Assembly: GCF_050947335.1 (NCBI RefSeq)
Contig: NC_134989.1
Span: forward strand, 6,689,501-6,753,500
Direction of reading: 5' to 3'
DNA from: Megachile rotundata
Lineage: Eukaryota > Arthropoda > Insecta > Hymenoptera > Megachilidae
DNA length: 64,000 nt
Shown: positions 47,881-59,560 of the stretch, piece by piece
Numbering within the stretch: position 1 is the first letter of the stretch
How the letters are laid out: each line of letters begins with the position of its first letter
Program-made: the position numbers and the translations under genes
Notes under the pieces: generated by a model
The model's database searches: none
What the model was told of the DNA's origin: nothing
Seen by the model: only the letters and a program-made list of their open reading frames with translations

Positions 47881-48012
47881 AAAAAGTATCAAATTCTCTA
47901 ATTCCTAAATCCACAAATTTTGTATTAAGAAGTATTAAATTCTCAAGTTCCTAAATCCACAAATTCTGTATTAAGAAGTATCAAATTCTCTATTTCCTAA
48001 ATCCACAAATTC
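47881..48012. repeat. 46-bp tandem unit, three copies, built from octamer words
   Basis: Copies start at 47881, 47927 and 47973, exactly 46 bp apart, each beginning AARAAGTAT and containing cctaaatccacaaatt. The three copies are very similar, so the expansion is recent compared with the surrounding degenerate octamer sequence. Confidence 0.85.
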
Positions 48013-48235
48013 ATTAATCTCCAAAAACAATTTCAAAATCCCTACATTCCCAAATCTTTAATTCTTCAAGTTTCTATACAATTATATCCCTAAAACCTCA
48101 AATCCACAAATCTCCGAACTTGAAAGATATTCAATACTTGAAATTTCTAAATTTTTCAAATCTCTAACTTACCAAATTTCCACAAATCCAATACCCAAAA
48201 TACCTAAACTCACTTCTAAATATGAAGTTGTGCTA
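48013..48235. repeat. Degenerate octamer satellite, plus orientation
   Basis: The octamer words continue after the 46-bp array (caaatctcc, aaatttct, ccaaaat types) and fade out near 48235. Confidence 0.65.
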
Positions 48236-48925
48236 ATATAAAATTTTACCATCCAAAAACCGATGAGCAATGAAACTTCCGCGACATCTCCATTTTCCTT
48301 AATAACACCTTACTGCATTGTCCACTTCATATATTATATCCACATAAATACTTATTAAAATGTCTCCGTGAGAATACCCGAAAGGTTAAGATACTTCATC
48401 CTCCAATTTGTTGAAAAGCAGAGAACCTACTAAATCCCCTTTATCCTCAGATAATTCATCGAAGATGTTCGCATCACGTCTCGAATAAATCATTTCGGTA
48501 CTCGTTGCGTTGAGAGCGTTTACTCGATAAGGGGATTTTTCAACGCAATTGAAATTGCATAACGTATGAGTCAATGGGAGCGAAACTGTCTTGGTTGGTC
48601 GCGTATACACGCCAGCCCACCCAGCCCGCACAGAGAACTTGTTCTACAATATCTTCCGTCACGGCGGTCTCCTTTATAAAATCACCTTCGATCGGGACAA
48701 ACGCCAGTGCGGCGAAGCGATCCGTCGTAACTCGAAGCAGCCATTTTTTCCGACTGTCAATACCTCGCCGAGTACCGTGCACTTGTTCGTCGCTTCACGA
48801 CGATTATTCTTTCCCCCCGTTATTATTCATCGATTCTGTGATTCTATAGAGTGTACGCTGCAACAGCAAAACACCGATATACAGGGTGCGTCACGTACTC
48901 GAGTAGGATTACAGCCTCGGTACAT
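48236..48925. other. GC-rich island with frames on both strands
   Basis: Two plus frames (91 and 112 codons) and two minus frames (80 and 81 codons) overlap at 48386-48929. There are no paired splice sites. The island ends at the 49-bp minisatellite. Confidence 0.4.
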
Positions 48926-49140
48926 GTAAATCTCGCGCGTCTAGACATTCGCTTATAGAGAAGTCTCGATATAAGTGAATCTGTTGGGTCTAAACTTTCG
49001 CTTATATAGATGTTTCGATATAGGAGAATCTTTCGGGTCTGAACTTCCATTTATACAAATGTCTCGATATAAGCGAATCTCTCGGATCTAAACTTTCGCT
49101 GGTACAGAAGATTCGATATAAGCGAATTTCTCTAATCGAT
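48926..49140. repeat. 49-bp minisatellite with palindromic arms
   Basis: The landmark cgatata recurs at 48967, 49016, 49065 and 49114, exactly 49 bp apart, and a partial first unit starts at about 48926. Each unit contains ttcgcttata and, in the next half, tataagcgaa, which are reverse complements, so any unit can fold into a hairpin with 10-bp arms. Short minus-strand frames here (48844-49050, 49002-49244) are by-products of the repeat. Confidence 0.85.
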
Positions 49141-50985
49141 AACTTTGGCGATAGAAATAGTAACAGACTTAGAACGTTCACGAGGATATCACTGATCAGA
49201 GAAGATAATGTGAAGATCCTGAGATCGAGTTCCCTTTTGACCACCGGATTTTGCGTTCAATACCTAAATAATAGGTGAATATGTAAAACGATGTGGGTAG
49301 TAATAATAATTGGGCTATACAATTTTGATTAATTTAATTCTTCGATAGAGAGGATAATTTGCCTACTGCAGACAACCCAAGAGTTGTCTTGGGACATCTC
49401 ATACGTATTTTTGGTGATAGAAATATTAGCTCGAGTAATCATGTACATTGAAGCCAATGAGCAAGGACAGTTTCGATGATCATCTACAAATTTAAAAATT
49501 GAGATTAAAAGAAGATAAATGATCTTCGGTTCATAAAACGTGCTAAAACATGAGCTCAAAGTCTTCTTACTGACATAGGATATTCCAGTACAATCTGATA
49601 TGCATCGATACTTTTGTTCGTCTTGGTGCAAATGTAGTGTAATAATTTCTAGCTGTCGTAAGGGATCTACAAGATACCTGCCACGACTTTCAGAGCGCGT
49701 ATAACCGAAGTGCAAAAAGTATCGAGCGAATAAGTAAGTGCTAGTCAAAGATTTGAAACGTAGCTAAAGGAACATCGAAAGTAGTTTCTATAAAGGAGCT
49801 GGGAAGCCTGTCAGATCGCATCGAAGACATCGCGAGAGGAGGCAACGAACGTTCTCAGATAAAAAACGAAGAGAAAATAAGGCTATTTGTGAAGCAGAGT
49901 CATTTGTGGAGCATCGGTGGATCGTTCTGCATAAATGAATCTCTCGCTAGTCGCAAAAAGTACGATCGGTCACGGTCAATAGCTTACGGCTGCCGTTGGC
50001 ATTCGATCAGCGATAACCGTATCCCGCGACCATAAAGAAATATGCGTCCAAGTCGATTATCGCGCAATCTGCCGCGAAGCGTTCGAACGGGTCTGATTCG
50101 TCCTGGTTAAATCGGAAACGACGGCATAATTCTCGCGCAATTAAGTCATTTGAATCGCGCGCATGGCCACTGCTCGCTTCGGTTCCCGCTCGCTTGTCTC
50201 GGCTCCATTGATTCATGGTCCTCTCGCTAATCCCATTGTACTGTTCGACGATGTTCATGTCCTTTTTCTGCCACGTGGACTCGCGAAAAAACCGTGGGCC
50301 CACAAGAAAGAGACAAGGAAAAGAAGCGAACGAAAGAGGGCGCAGCGGGACTCCGAACTGGCAGCAGGGCGCCACGCTGTTTTAATTTGTCAACCGGCTG
50401 ATCTGTCTTTTTGCCAAACGACCCATAGATATTTCACCAATAAAGACGTCTTATTCACGGTGAACGACGGCATCGATGCTCACAACTTTTATTAGGCACG
50501 TTCATCAGGATCGTTACGTTACAGCGAATACAGGGTTCAATTACCGGAGGTTTTCAGGCAGTTGACATGATCGTATATTCATTAAAATATACTACTGCAT
50601 AAATGATATATTTTTAAAATTGGTAAATGTTATTACACACTTCCGTTTAGTAAACTGCGTATTTTTTTTATAAAGAAGAAAAATAAAGAATTAAAAAAAA
50701 ATAATAATAAAAATGTATTTGATGTATTTAATGTATTAATGTATTTGTCCTTCTAATGTACCTAATGTATTTAATTTTTTAATGCAGTAATGTATTTGTC
50801 CTCGTGGATATATTTTAATGAAATAAAAATGTTTTTAAAAATGCAGTGCAGAACTTGTATTTCCAGGCTTCTGAATTTCCAAATGTTCAAATTATTAAAT
50901 TTTTCAATTCTCTTATTTGAAAATTGAATACATTCAAATGTATGAACTCCCGAATCTCCAGATATCTAACTTTCCACGTATATCA
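49141..50985. other. Mixed sequence with a GC-rich island 49790-50560
   Basis: The island has a 122-codon minus frame and a 110-codon plus frame overlapping. The 139-codon minus frame at 49329-49748 starts at TTG and is unrecognised. 50580-50985 is AT-rich with a homopolymer-rich patch near 50680-50710. Confidence 0.4.
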
Positions 50986-51235
50986 ACAAATAACGAAAAA
51001 CAATAAATAATAAATGATTAATAAACAATGAACTGCAACAAGTGATAAATGAACAGTAAACAGCGATAAGTAAAAAGTGAATAGTAAACAATAAACAGTA
51101 ATAAGTAATTAGTAAATAACGATTGATGGTAAGTAATAAATGACTAGTCAACAGTAGTAAGTGATAAATGACAAGCGATAAGTGAAGGATGAAAAGTACA
51201 AACAACAAGTGATAGATGAAAGTTAAAACAGATGA
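50986..51235. repeat. 7-bp degenerate satellite (ATAAGTR type)
   Basis: Heptamers such as AACAGTA, ATAAGTA, ATAAATG and ATAAGTG follow head to tail for about 250 bp, nearly without indels. The Leu-rich 80-codon minus-strand frame at 50966-51208 is a by-product. Its GTAAGT words mimic splice donors but have no exon context. Confidence 0.8.
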
Positions 51236-52744
51236 TTGACAAGTAGGAACTGAAGTGATCTCTCAAAAAAATGTCCAAAATTGCAATTTCGTAGAGTACC
51301 CATTGTGACAGAACTATTACTCAAATCAGAGCAGTATAGCCCCGTTGGCCATGAAAGGGTTAAAACATCAACAACAAGCGACGGCGTAATGAATCGACTT
51401 TCGCTAACACGTCTATTACTAAACGTATTATCTACTCAATCTACAGGTGTAGGTAAGGTGACGGAATTGTATGTTTCGACACGTTATCTATACGATCTGG
51501 TATGTATACGGTGACCTAAGAACAACCTTAAAGAATTATTGGATACAAAAATGAAGAGAACAGGCTAAACCTACGCATTCTCGGTGACAATAAAACTAGA
51601 CACACCTCGATGAACACGTGTACAAAGATACTGAGCACAGGAATTTCAAAGATGGTTTTATTATATTATATATATACAAAACTTAAACCTTCTCACCTAA
51701 ACTTCATGTGATCAATAATTTCACTCATAATTTGTGACAGAATATTGAATTATATGTATTAGTCAATCGCAACTGTTCATATTCTAATACTAATATTATT
51801 ATTACGTCTATGATAAATCCCAATATGCAATAATGTCAGATGTTGTGAATAATATTAATGTTTCTTAATTTACCGAATTCTACCTAAATTATGAAATTAT
51901 CAAATCCTCGAATTATGGAATCATCAAATTTCAAAATGATTAATTTTCTAAATTACTATCTTTGAAAATTCGAAAATTTGAGACATCCATTTTGAATACC
52001 TACATACACGGTACCATTCACACTGGTGCTCGCAAACTACTCATGAACACTAAATCTGTCTACCATCTGTACTGTCATCTATACGTCAAGCTTAAATATC
52101 TCGCGAAGTATCAACTACATACATCAAAAGCTTCAGTACCTCAACATATCTACCACAGTACAATAATCGATTAACTAGGATTTTATATACGGATCATTTC
52201 TCATAGAATTGACATTGACACAGTTTCACTGCATTTTGCCATCATAGACCTCAGCAACTAAAAATGATGAGAAACTGCAAACATTGCAACCTGAATTGCA
52301 TTTGACATACTATTATTGACAGAATATTTCAAGATAGACGAATATAGGCGACAGATCAACGTCGCGAAGGAAAGTCCATAGAAAGCACTTAATCATGGTT
52401 TCGATTCGAATTTGCTGGGTGAGTTGCGTTGTCACATATATAGGTAGTTGAAATATATGTCCTCGCGTGACATAGCAGAATGCCTTGGGCAAATTTGCAT
52501 GTTGGCCTAAATTGGAAACGGCCTCGGGGGGCATGTTCAACTTTGTACGACATTCACCAGGTAGATGTTTATACGCTATCACGTAGAAAGGAACGCGATA
52601 GAAGGCGGTGCTCGAACCAGGTGTCGGCGACTATAAAATTTATCTATGATCTCCATAGAAATTCCGTCCTATTTCAGTTTCATTGACGCGCAGTTCATTT
52701 TCCGACGGATAAAATAGCTCCTCAGTTTTCTCACTTACGCCTCT
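51236..52744. other. Mixed sequence with an island 52300-52700
   Basis: catgaaagggttaa near 51351-51364 resembles a solo end of a TTAA-type element. Plus and minus frames overlap in the island. An acceptor-like tccgtcctatttcag ends near 52677, with stops in all phases soon after. Confidence 0.4.
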
Positions 52745-53743
52745 GGCGTGTCATTCAAAAATGTAATAAACCTCATATTTGAGGTTGGACGTAGTGATTT
52801 ATACACAGCTGTTGCAAAAGTATTTGTACCTTTTCGATTAATACCTTGCAATTACGTACTTACAAATATGGAACAAGACCAAAGTTCACCTAACTTGTAT
52901 ATGTTCATATGTATAAGGGTTATATCTTTCACTAGAAACAGTAGTTTTAGTTCACGGAATTCGAATATTATTAATCAGAGACAATGTTACGATCTACATA
53001 TACAAGGTATCTGTAACAGAACATACAATGTTTCACCCACTTGCATTTTCTTATAATTTTAACATACTTATGAACAGTAAACTTTAATTTTAATTTACTC
53101 ATAATTTTTAACATATCTAACTAAGAATAGTACACTTGAATTTGAATTTTTCTATAATTTTAACATATTCAAAAATAGTAAAAGTAATTTAATTAAAAAT
53201 TGTATAGTTACTACACAAATAATGCTATTCCTATATAAATAATGCTACTTGTGAATTTTACAAATAAATGATTTTACAGTATACACAATTACTGAAATCT
53301 CAGTGTAAATATTAAGTCCAAGTTCAACTAGAAAAGTCCCTACAGATATCGAATACCAGTACAAGTATTTACTTCGTATGCTTTTCTGCACAACACATAT
53401 ATCATTTTCAATTACGTGTCTTAGCGGACAGTTTTATCTATCCAATTATGGAATAACTTTAAATGTGAACAATTATGTAACTACGTCAAAGCTGATCGTA
53501 CACTAGTAAGATAGTTGTAAACAGTAGCACATATAAGTTGACTTACTGCATTCGCAGCTCATAATTCCTTCCAAACGATGATTCATTGACGGTATAATAA
53601 ATTAAATCAACCATGTCGTTAAATCGCAACGTTGACACTACATCCGCAAATATTGAGCGAATATAAAAGTTCAGTCATACTTGTTTGCTTAATTTTTACA
53701 AAGTGTGTGAAATATATGTAACAACACGTAATATAGAACAGCA

Positions 53744-53830
53744 TAAGACCTCGATAGATAAATAACTTACCATAACCTGTGGCTGCTCCTACAACTAAGA
53801 CCTCAATAGACAAACAACTATAACTGGTAC
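53744..53830. repeat. Short duplication, 52-bp offset, with donor-like site on the minus strand
   Basis: taagacctcgatagataaat at 53744 and taagacctcaatagacaaac at 53796. Between them the minus strand reads VLVVGAATGYG up to GGTTATG|GTAAGT. The glycine-rich string superficially resembles a nucleotide-binding turn, but it is only 15 codons from an ATG and is probably accidental. Confidence 0.6.
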
Positions 53831-54304
53831 TAAGGCAATCATATTTATTTTAAAGCAACTAGTATAAATGCACTGTTGAAAGACTAATATTGTTCCTTCT
53901 TAGATCAGAATTATTTTAAAAATAGTAAAACAATTATCATAGAACTGTTTCAGAATTAATTAAATAAACATGACCCTCGTTGCATTGGTGCGCAAAAGAA
54001 AAATATTCTTGAAACTAGAAATTATATTGCATACTTGAATGTATAACACTACTTCATTATTTTTTACTTCAAATACGAAAACTTATTACACGTTACACAA
54101 TTAAAAACTGTTACAAAATCTACTGCTCGTCCAGATATCATTTAGTCAGAAGATTAATACACTACATCAACATATCATGAGGAAACATAGTATTACCAGT
54201 TGAGATAAATCAATCTTTCCTAATTCTTTCATATTTTACTACTTTCTAACATTATTTGAGACAGTAATTCGTTACCTCAAGCTAAAGATTGATGATTAAA
54301 TCGA

Positions 54305-54327
54305 GTACCTAGTAAAGAACTAGGTAC
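54305..54327. other. Perfect hairpin, 9-bp arms, 5-nt loop
   Basis: GTACCTAGT, loop aaaga, ACTAGGTAC. The surrounding sequence is AT-rich and does not extend the stem. No function can be assigned. Confidence 0.8.
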
Positions 54328-54900
54328 ATGACTTCACAATGTAGCAATGTGACACACACTTTCCTTATCCTCGTTTCGCAAACATTTCAAAAGCAGTACG
54401 TACCTGGAACATAAAAATTTAAGTATACGTTATTATAGTGACAAATTGAGCATAAGCAAGTAATACAAATTTAAAAATGTACATGTAGGTTAGCAACACG
54501 CCATAAAACGATAAATGCTATAGACATTTTATGTTCGATCTCTCTGTACTTCAGGGACATACATGTGTGCGCATAAACACGTATTCTACAGATACTAAAT
54601 ACATATAGGTTGACTGTGATTATCTATTGTCCCCTTCGCGAAAGAACATATTGCTCGAAGAATAGTTTCATGTGGGCTCAGATTCTAACCTAGTTTGATG
54701 AAAACTTCAAATGTAACGTAACAGTGAGCTGCATGTACTAATGCGTAGATTATATTTATAGGAGGTAAAATTAGTGACAAATGAATGATGTGATACGGTT
54801 AGAACAGCTTAGATCTAGGGTAAAACTAAGAAACTCAGAATTATAGCCAAGATATTAAAATTAACATCAGTATGATCATGTATCGCAGTGATCAACTATG

Positions 54901-56381
54901 CCGGCTGTAAATCTGAACTACGCATTGTTCTGAACCGTGCCGTTCCCTAACCTTTCCACATTTGAATGGACAATATAAATGCACCTTAAATCGATAGGAT
55001 TTCGCAGAAAAATTACGATCTCATTACGATGCGGAGGATGTAGAAGGTAATAGCAGCTATTTTGATAAGTACAAGTTATCACGCGATCTGCTGCGTTTTC
55101 TTTCACTGGAGTTTTGAAATTTGATACTTGATATATCTCACAATTAAATTTCATAGAGAGATAACTCGATGCAATCGAAACCGTGAACCGGTCGGAGATG
55201 GTGCGACTCACACCACGCGATCCAAGAATTCCACCCTGAATTGAGTCCGCGACGCAGACAATTTCAGTTTGCGTCTCAGAAGTCTCTGGGGATGAAAGAA
55301 ACGCGCCTTGAGAATTTGCGGTAGACGCGCGCGACGCGTATTTGGCGAACGATCATAGCATAAAAACGGAAGTGGTCTGATTTCAACGAGAAGACCAGAT
55401 ACACATGCCAGAACGATCCGAGACACGGTAAGCAGGTGTCACATTCCAGAGGCTGGACCTCGTCTGAAATACATTTGGTCGGCCTTCCAAGTTGGACAAT
55501 TATTGCCTCAGAATAAATTAATTCTCCCTTTCTCTCGTGCCTGCGCGCGCCATCTTTCCCCCTTTCTTTTTATTTCTCGTGACGAGTTGAAATTACAGAA
55601 TGCCACAGCGTATAATTACCAATTTAATTTCTTTTTCCGCGATCCAACGGATTACAGTTCACGTTACTTGCCAGCGTTCAATCGTGCTGACACGTGAGCG
55701 AACGTAACATCCGCTCGAATTAAACCGTTTCATTCCGAACTTTCGTGAGGTTTTTTGTACTCGACTGGGGTACATTTTCATGTGACAGTAATTGCGACTT
55801 TTACTGTTACCGAATAAAATCGATGCGTCGGTACGCAAATATCGTATCCTGCCGATCGAAGCTATAAATCCGCTGCATTGTTAGTTATCTATCGCATCTT
55901 TAGTCTGCTCTTGTGAATACTGTTACGTAGCTTTCTCGACATAGAACAGGTTGAAGTATTCTGCAATAATGTACAATTAAGAAGTAATGGGCGGATTAAA
56001 GGCATCCTGTATCTACATAGAACTAACTATAATGGAAGTTGAAATCGACGCAGAAGAAAAAGTTTCATGATGGAATCGATATAAACGGAATAAGAAAAAA
56101 CCCGGTATATTAATGCGAATTCTTCCGAAAGAAATAAGTAATGAGACGCTGCACAAAGTGTTACCATAATTATACCAACCTTACGGACCTGTTCTAATCC
56201 AAAAAGTATCAATGTTATGAACTTATAACTACGATACATGACGTATCAATGATAATCGACGCTAGTAATAATCTATGCTAATTGCAGACTGCACAGAGGC
56301 CTGATCAATGTCGTTCCGAAGGCAACATAACTCTTGCCATGCTGACACTTAATCGTTAACGTTCATTTCGTTTTATTTCAG
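54901..56381. other. CpG-bearing island 54900-55900, then the upstream flank of the exon
   Basis: On the minus strand a stop-free stretch (55440 down to 55208) ends at GTGGT|GTGAGT, a donor-like site. It is Arg-rich and unrecognised, with no acceptor. On the plus strand ACACG|GTAAGC near 55429 is donor-like. Neither is convincing. Confidence 0.35.
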
Positions 56382-56432
56382 ATACGTGACACAGGCCTAG
56401 CAGACAGTAACGAATCAAAGAGCATAATCAAG
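56382..56432 (+). CDS. Probable small internal exon, 51 nt, phase 0
   Basis: This is the best splice-bounded exon in the window. It is preceded by a pyrimidine-rich run and CAG acceptor (gttcatttcgttttatttcag) with branch-point-like gctgac and cttaat 20-40 nt upstream. It is followed by a near-consensus donor, AAG|GTGAGT. The 51 nt are a multiple of three. Two of the three frames hit stops (TAG or TGA) within 18 nt; only phase 0 is open and reads IRDTGLADSNESKSIIK. The peptide is hydrophilic (Asp, Ser, Asn, Lys), with no membrane segment or motif I recognise, so the gene is not named. No partner exon is convincing within several kb on either side, so the flanking introns would be long. A length divisible by three means it could be included or skipped without changing frame; that is inference. 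It could also be a chance pairing of splice-like sites or a non-coding exon. Confidence 0.5.
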
Positions 56433-57069
56433 GTGAGTCGGCTAGTCTTAACCTAACCACTGTCGCTGGAAAAATTTATGCAACGATTATAAAATCTTTT
56501 TTCTGCGATTTATCTTTACCTTTTTTGGCGAGGCTAAGAAGCGGAGATAGGCCATCACGCGGGTAACCTGGCTATGGCTAACCCGTTTCCAATAAAAGGG
56601 TTCGTAATGAACCTCGATAATAGCCGGGATTATCGTAGGTATTATATTAAAATATTCAGGGACATTAATTATCTTGAATGGGCATATGCTTGCATACAAG
56701 CCGAGTGAAAAGTAGTTTAAAAAATTGAAATTCGAACTACTCGGGTAATTTATCCGGAATATGCTTCCATTTAATGATTTCGCAAGAATTTTCTGATTGA
56801 GAAACAGGAGATCTGCTTAACCGTTTCATCGCGATGAGTATGTAGCAGACTGTATATGTATAATATTTAAATATGTATGAGTATGTATAATATTTAGAAT
56901 TAGAATTAAACTATCATGATTCGAAGTAAATTTTATGAAGAATGTGATTTATTATAATATGTTCTCAAAAATGTTATTTTTAAATTAGGCGTAATAGTCA
57001 ACATGGTAAAATTCTATAGGAAAAAGAGCGATGAGAAGAATTCCAATAGGGTGGTTTCTAGCAGTTACA
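56433..57069 (+). other. Downstream flank of the exon
   Basis: The sequence after the GTGAGT donor is moderately GC-rich to about 56660, then AT-rich until the octamer array. It is probably intron if the exon is real. Confidence 0.4.
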
Positions 57070-57900
57070 TTTTTTGGTCAAGGAATTTATAAATTTGTGA
57101 TCTGTGAATCTCGAAGCAGGAAGACTTTACAAATTTAGAAACAAAGAAAATCATAGAAATTTTAAAATTTTCAGATTTGGAAATGTGAGAGTTTGACAAT
57201 GAGGCATGAAATTTAAACGTTTACGACTTTGAAAATTAGAGAATTTGGAAATTTATAAGATTGACAATATCTGAATTTAAAAACTTGGGAAATTAGAGAT
57301 TTTGAAATTTCAAAATTTGGCAATTTTAGAACTTAAAAATGATTTGGAAGAATAAAAATTTGGCAATATATAAACTGTGAAACCTGACAAATTTAAAATT
57401 GCAACTTGAAATATGTAAAATACGAAAAATGGCGGAAATATGTAAACTTAAAAATTTGAGAGTCCAGATTTGAGAATATTTGAGGACTTAGATGAATCAC
57501 TGATATCAAAATTAAAAAAAACAGGAATTTGAAAATCTGAGAAACTAGGAACCTCAAAATGGTGAAATTTGGAAAATCAGCAATCTGGTAATATGTAAGT
57601 TTCCAAATTAAAACATATAGAGTTCTGCAAAGTTGAGAATTTGGTAATAATTTAGAAACTTAAAAAACTAAAAATTTAGAAATTTCAGAATTTAAGGATT
57701 TGAAAAATAAAAAATTAATGAATATAAGGATCTGAAAAATGTAGAAATTTGACAATACTTGCCTCATATATTTAAAAAACTAAAAATCTGTAAACTTTTA
57801 TATCTGCTAACAGAATTAAACAGTTTGCAAATTTCACAATATAAAACCCGCATAATTTAAGAAATTAAAAGCACATAAATTTCAAGATTAGAAAATTCCT
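57070..57900. repeat. Octamer satellite, minus orientation, diverged, about 830 bp
   Basis: Words of the type GAAATTTG, AGATTTTG and AAATTTGG recur with a mostly 8-bp beat, less regular than at 19370-19990. The plus strand is A/G/T-rich. The array lies within 700 bp downstream of the exon at 56382-56432, so if that exon is real the satellite is intronic. Confidence 0.75.
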
Positions 57901-58709
57901 GAACCTTAATCATTCTAATAGATATATCTACAGGTTAACATAACAGACAAATTACCGTTTTACTCAGTATTTTACATTAATAATTCGTCGAAGAATCTTA
58001 ATATTTCCTTCAGTTCCCAAAGGAAGTAAGCAATCTATAGATTGATATAAGTGCTGGTTCTAAATGTTGTTACGGTTTTAATCGTAGGGCTGGTAATTCA
58101 TTTGTTTGCTCTCATATCTAACTAGCTGTTTGAAAGTTGATCGGCCATGTTATCGAGCAACGATTAATGGTTACTTTCCTACACACCCTATACTCAAAAC
58201 TGATATACACAACGAAGTGCATTCTAATCACAATAAAAAGAACAGCTAACTGTTGCAATTAATTTCAGAGAACCAGTATGTACATTTACCGAAGAATATA
58301 TAACAATATTCTTGTAGAAGTTCAAGGTATCCGATGATCGAATCAATGAATACATCCGGTGTATTATAACGGTAAATATTCATGTTATTTTACCTATAAA
58401 TATTCAAACGTGTAAACCAGATTTAACGATATGGACAATCAATTTGTCAGATGCCGGGAATCATTAATATTGAGAGAATGAGGATAAAACAAGCGAGGAT
58501 AGTTCAGGAAGTAGTCATTTTCAATTTTGTATATTGCCGATGATGATATATTTCGAAACGAGATATCAATTTAAATGTAGATGGAGTTGGAGAGTTCCGT
58601 ATTATCGAAGATATTTGCTGATCACTATTATTGAATTTTAATAGTACACTACTATTAAAAGTAGTACATTGTATATTGCATTATTGATATATTGCAATGT
58701 ACAGTTCTT
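57901..58709. other. Single-copy sequence between two opposed octamer arrays
   Basis: A plus-strand acceptor-like gttgcaattaatttcag ends near 58269 and is followed by 19 open codons to CAAG|GTATCC, a weak donor. This is not supported as an exon. Confidence 0.35.
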
Positions 58710-59560
58710 GAAAGTTACAAAAGTAAAACGTTTTCAAGTTTCAAAGTTGAAGTATCATGATGTTCTAAAGTTTCGAACAGATGTCGCTTTAACATTTCAA
58801 GACTTCCATGTTAAACCCCCAAAAATTGGAAAATTTCGAAGTACCAAACTACTGAAATTCAGAAGTTCCGCGATATCAAAGTAGAAAAATTTCAATACTA
58901 AAAGAATGGGCAAGTTCCAAAGTACCAAGGTTTCTAACAGTACAAACTCCTAAATTCTAAAATACCAAAATACGAAAATTTCAAACTACACATTCAAATT
59001 CATAAATTTCTACATTTCAACAAATTCAAAAATCCAGAAATTATACATTCTCAAAAATTTCAAATTCTTAACGGTCGAGAATAAAAAAATTTCAAATTCT
59101 GAAAGTACCAAAATCCTCAGATTTTAAACTCAACTTTAATAGTCCTAAGCCTCTAAATTCTAAAAAGTTAAAAGTTCTTCAAATTTCAAATTCGTAATGA
59201 TCTTAGAATCCTAAAATATCAAATTCTCAAAGTTCAAGAAATCTAAAATTCCGAGATCACAAAGTTCCACGATCCTAAACTTCCAAATTATCAAAGCTCC
59301 AAAATCCTAACCTTCCGAACTCTCAAAGCACCAAAATCCTAAAATTCCGAATTCTCAAATTTAGAAAATACTAAAATTCTCAAAGCTCCAGAATCTTAAA
59401 ATTCCAAATTCTCAATTTTCCAAAATAGTAAAATTCCAAATTCTTAAAGCTCTAAAATCCTAAAACTCCAAATTCTCAAAGCCCCAAAATCCTAAAATTC
59501 CAAATTCTCAATTTTCCCAAATCCCCAAGCTTCAAACCCTCAAACGTCCAAACCCGAAAA
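58710..59560. repeat. Octamer satellite, plus orientation, with a 32-bp higher-order unit
   Basis: Across about 59290-59515 four octamers repeat as a set: AAAGCTCC, AAAATCCT, AAAATTCC, AAATTCTC, then again. This gives a 32-bp higher-order unit in about six or seven copies. The left part (58710-59280) is more diverged. It is opposite in orientation to the array at 57070-57900, with about 800 bp of ordinary sequence between. Confidence 0.85.

Larger units (their letters stand above)
52745..54900. other. AT-rich sequence
   Basis: Contains the 52-bp-offset duplication and the 9-bp hairpin noted separately. On the minus strand TTCCAG|GTACGT near 54406 is a good donor without a visible acceptor. 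The frame at 52748-53056 starts at GTG and is unrecognised. Confidence 0.4.

Noticed and set aside
48386..48929. Four overlapping frames of 80-112 codons
   Set aside because: Open on both strands at once, typical of a stop-poor CpG island; no splice pairing.
49329..49748. 139-codon minus-strand frame
   Set aside because: It begins at TTG with no early ATG, has no splice context, and its length is within chance expectation.
50520..50545. ggttcaattacc, similar to a tRNA T-arm
   Set aside because: No matching A box, anticodon stem or acceptor stem can be placed upstream.
50966..51208. Leu-rich 80-codon minus-strand frame
   Set aside because: By-product of the 7-bp satellite.
53768..53813. Minus-strand VLVVGAATGYG ending at a GTAAGT donor, resembling a nucleotide-binding turn
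   Set aside because: Only 15 codons long, lies in a local duplication, and lacks the rest of any Rossmann-type domain.
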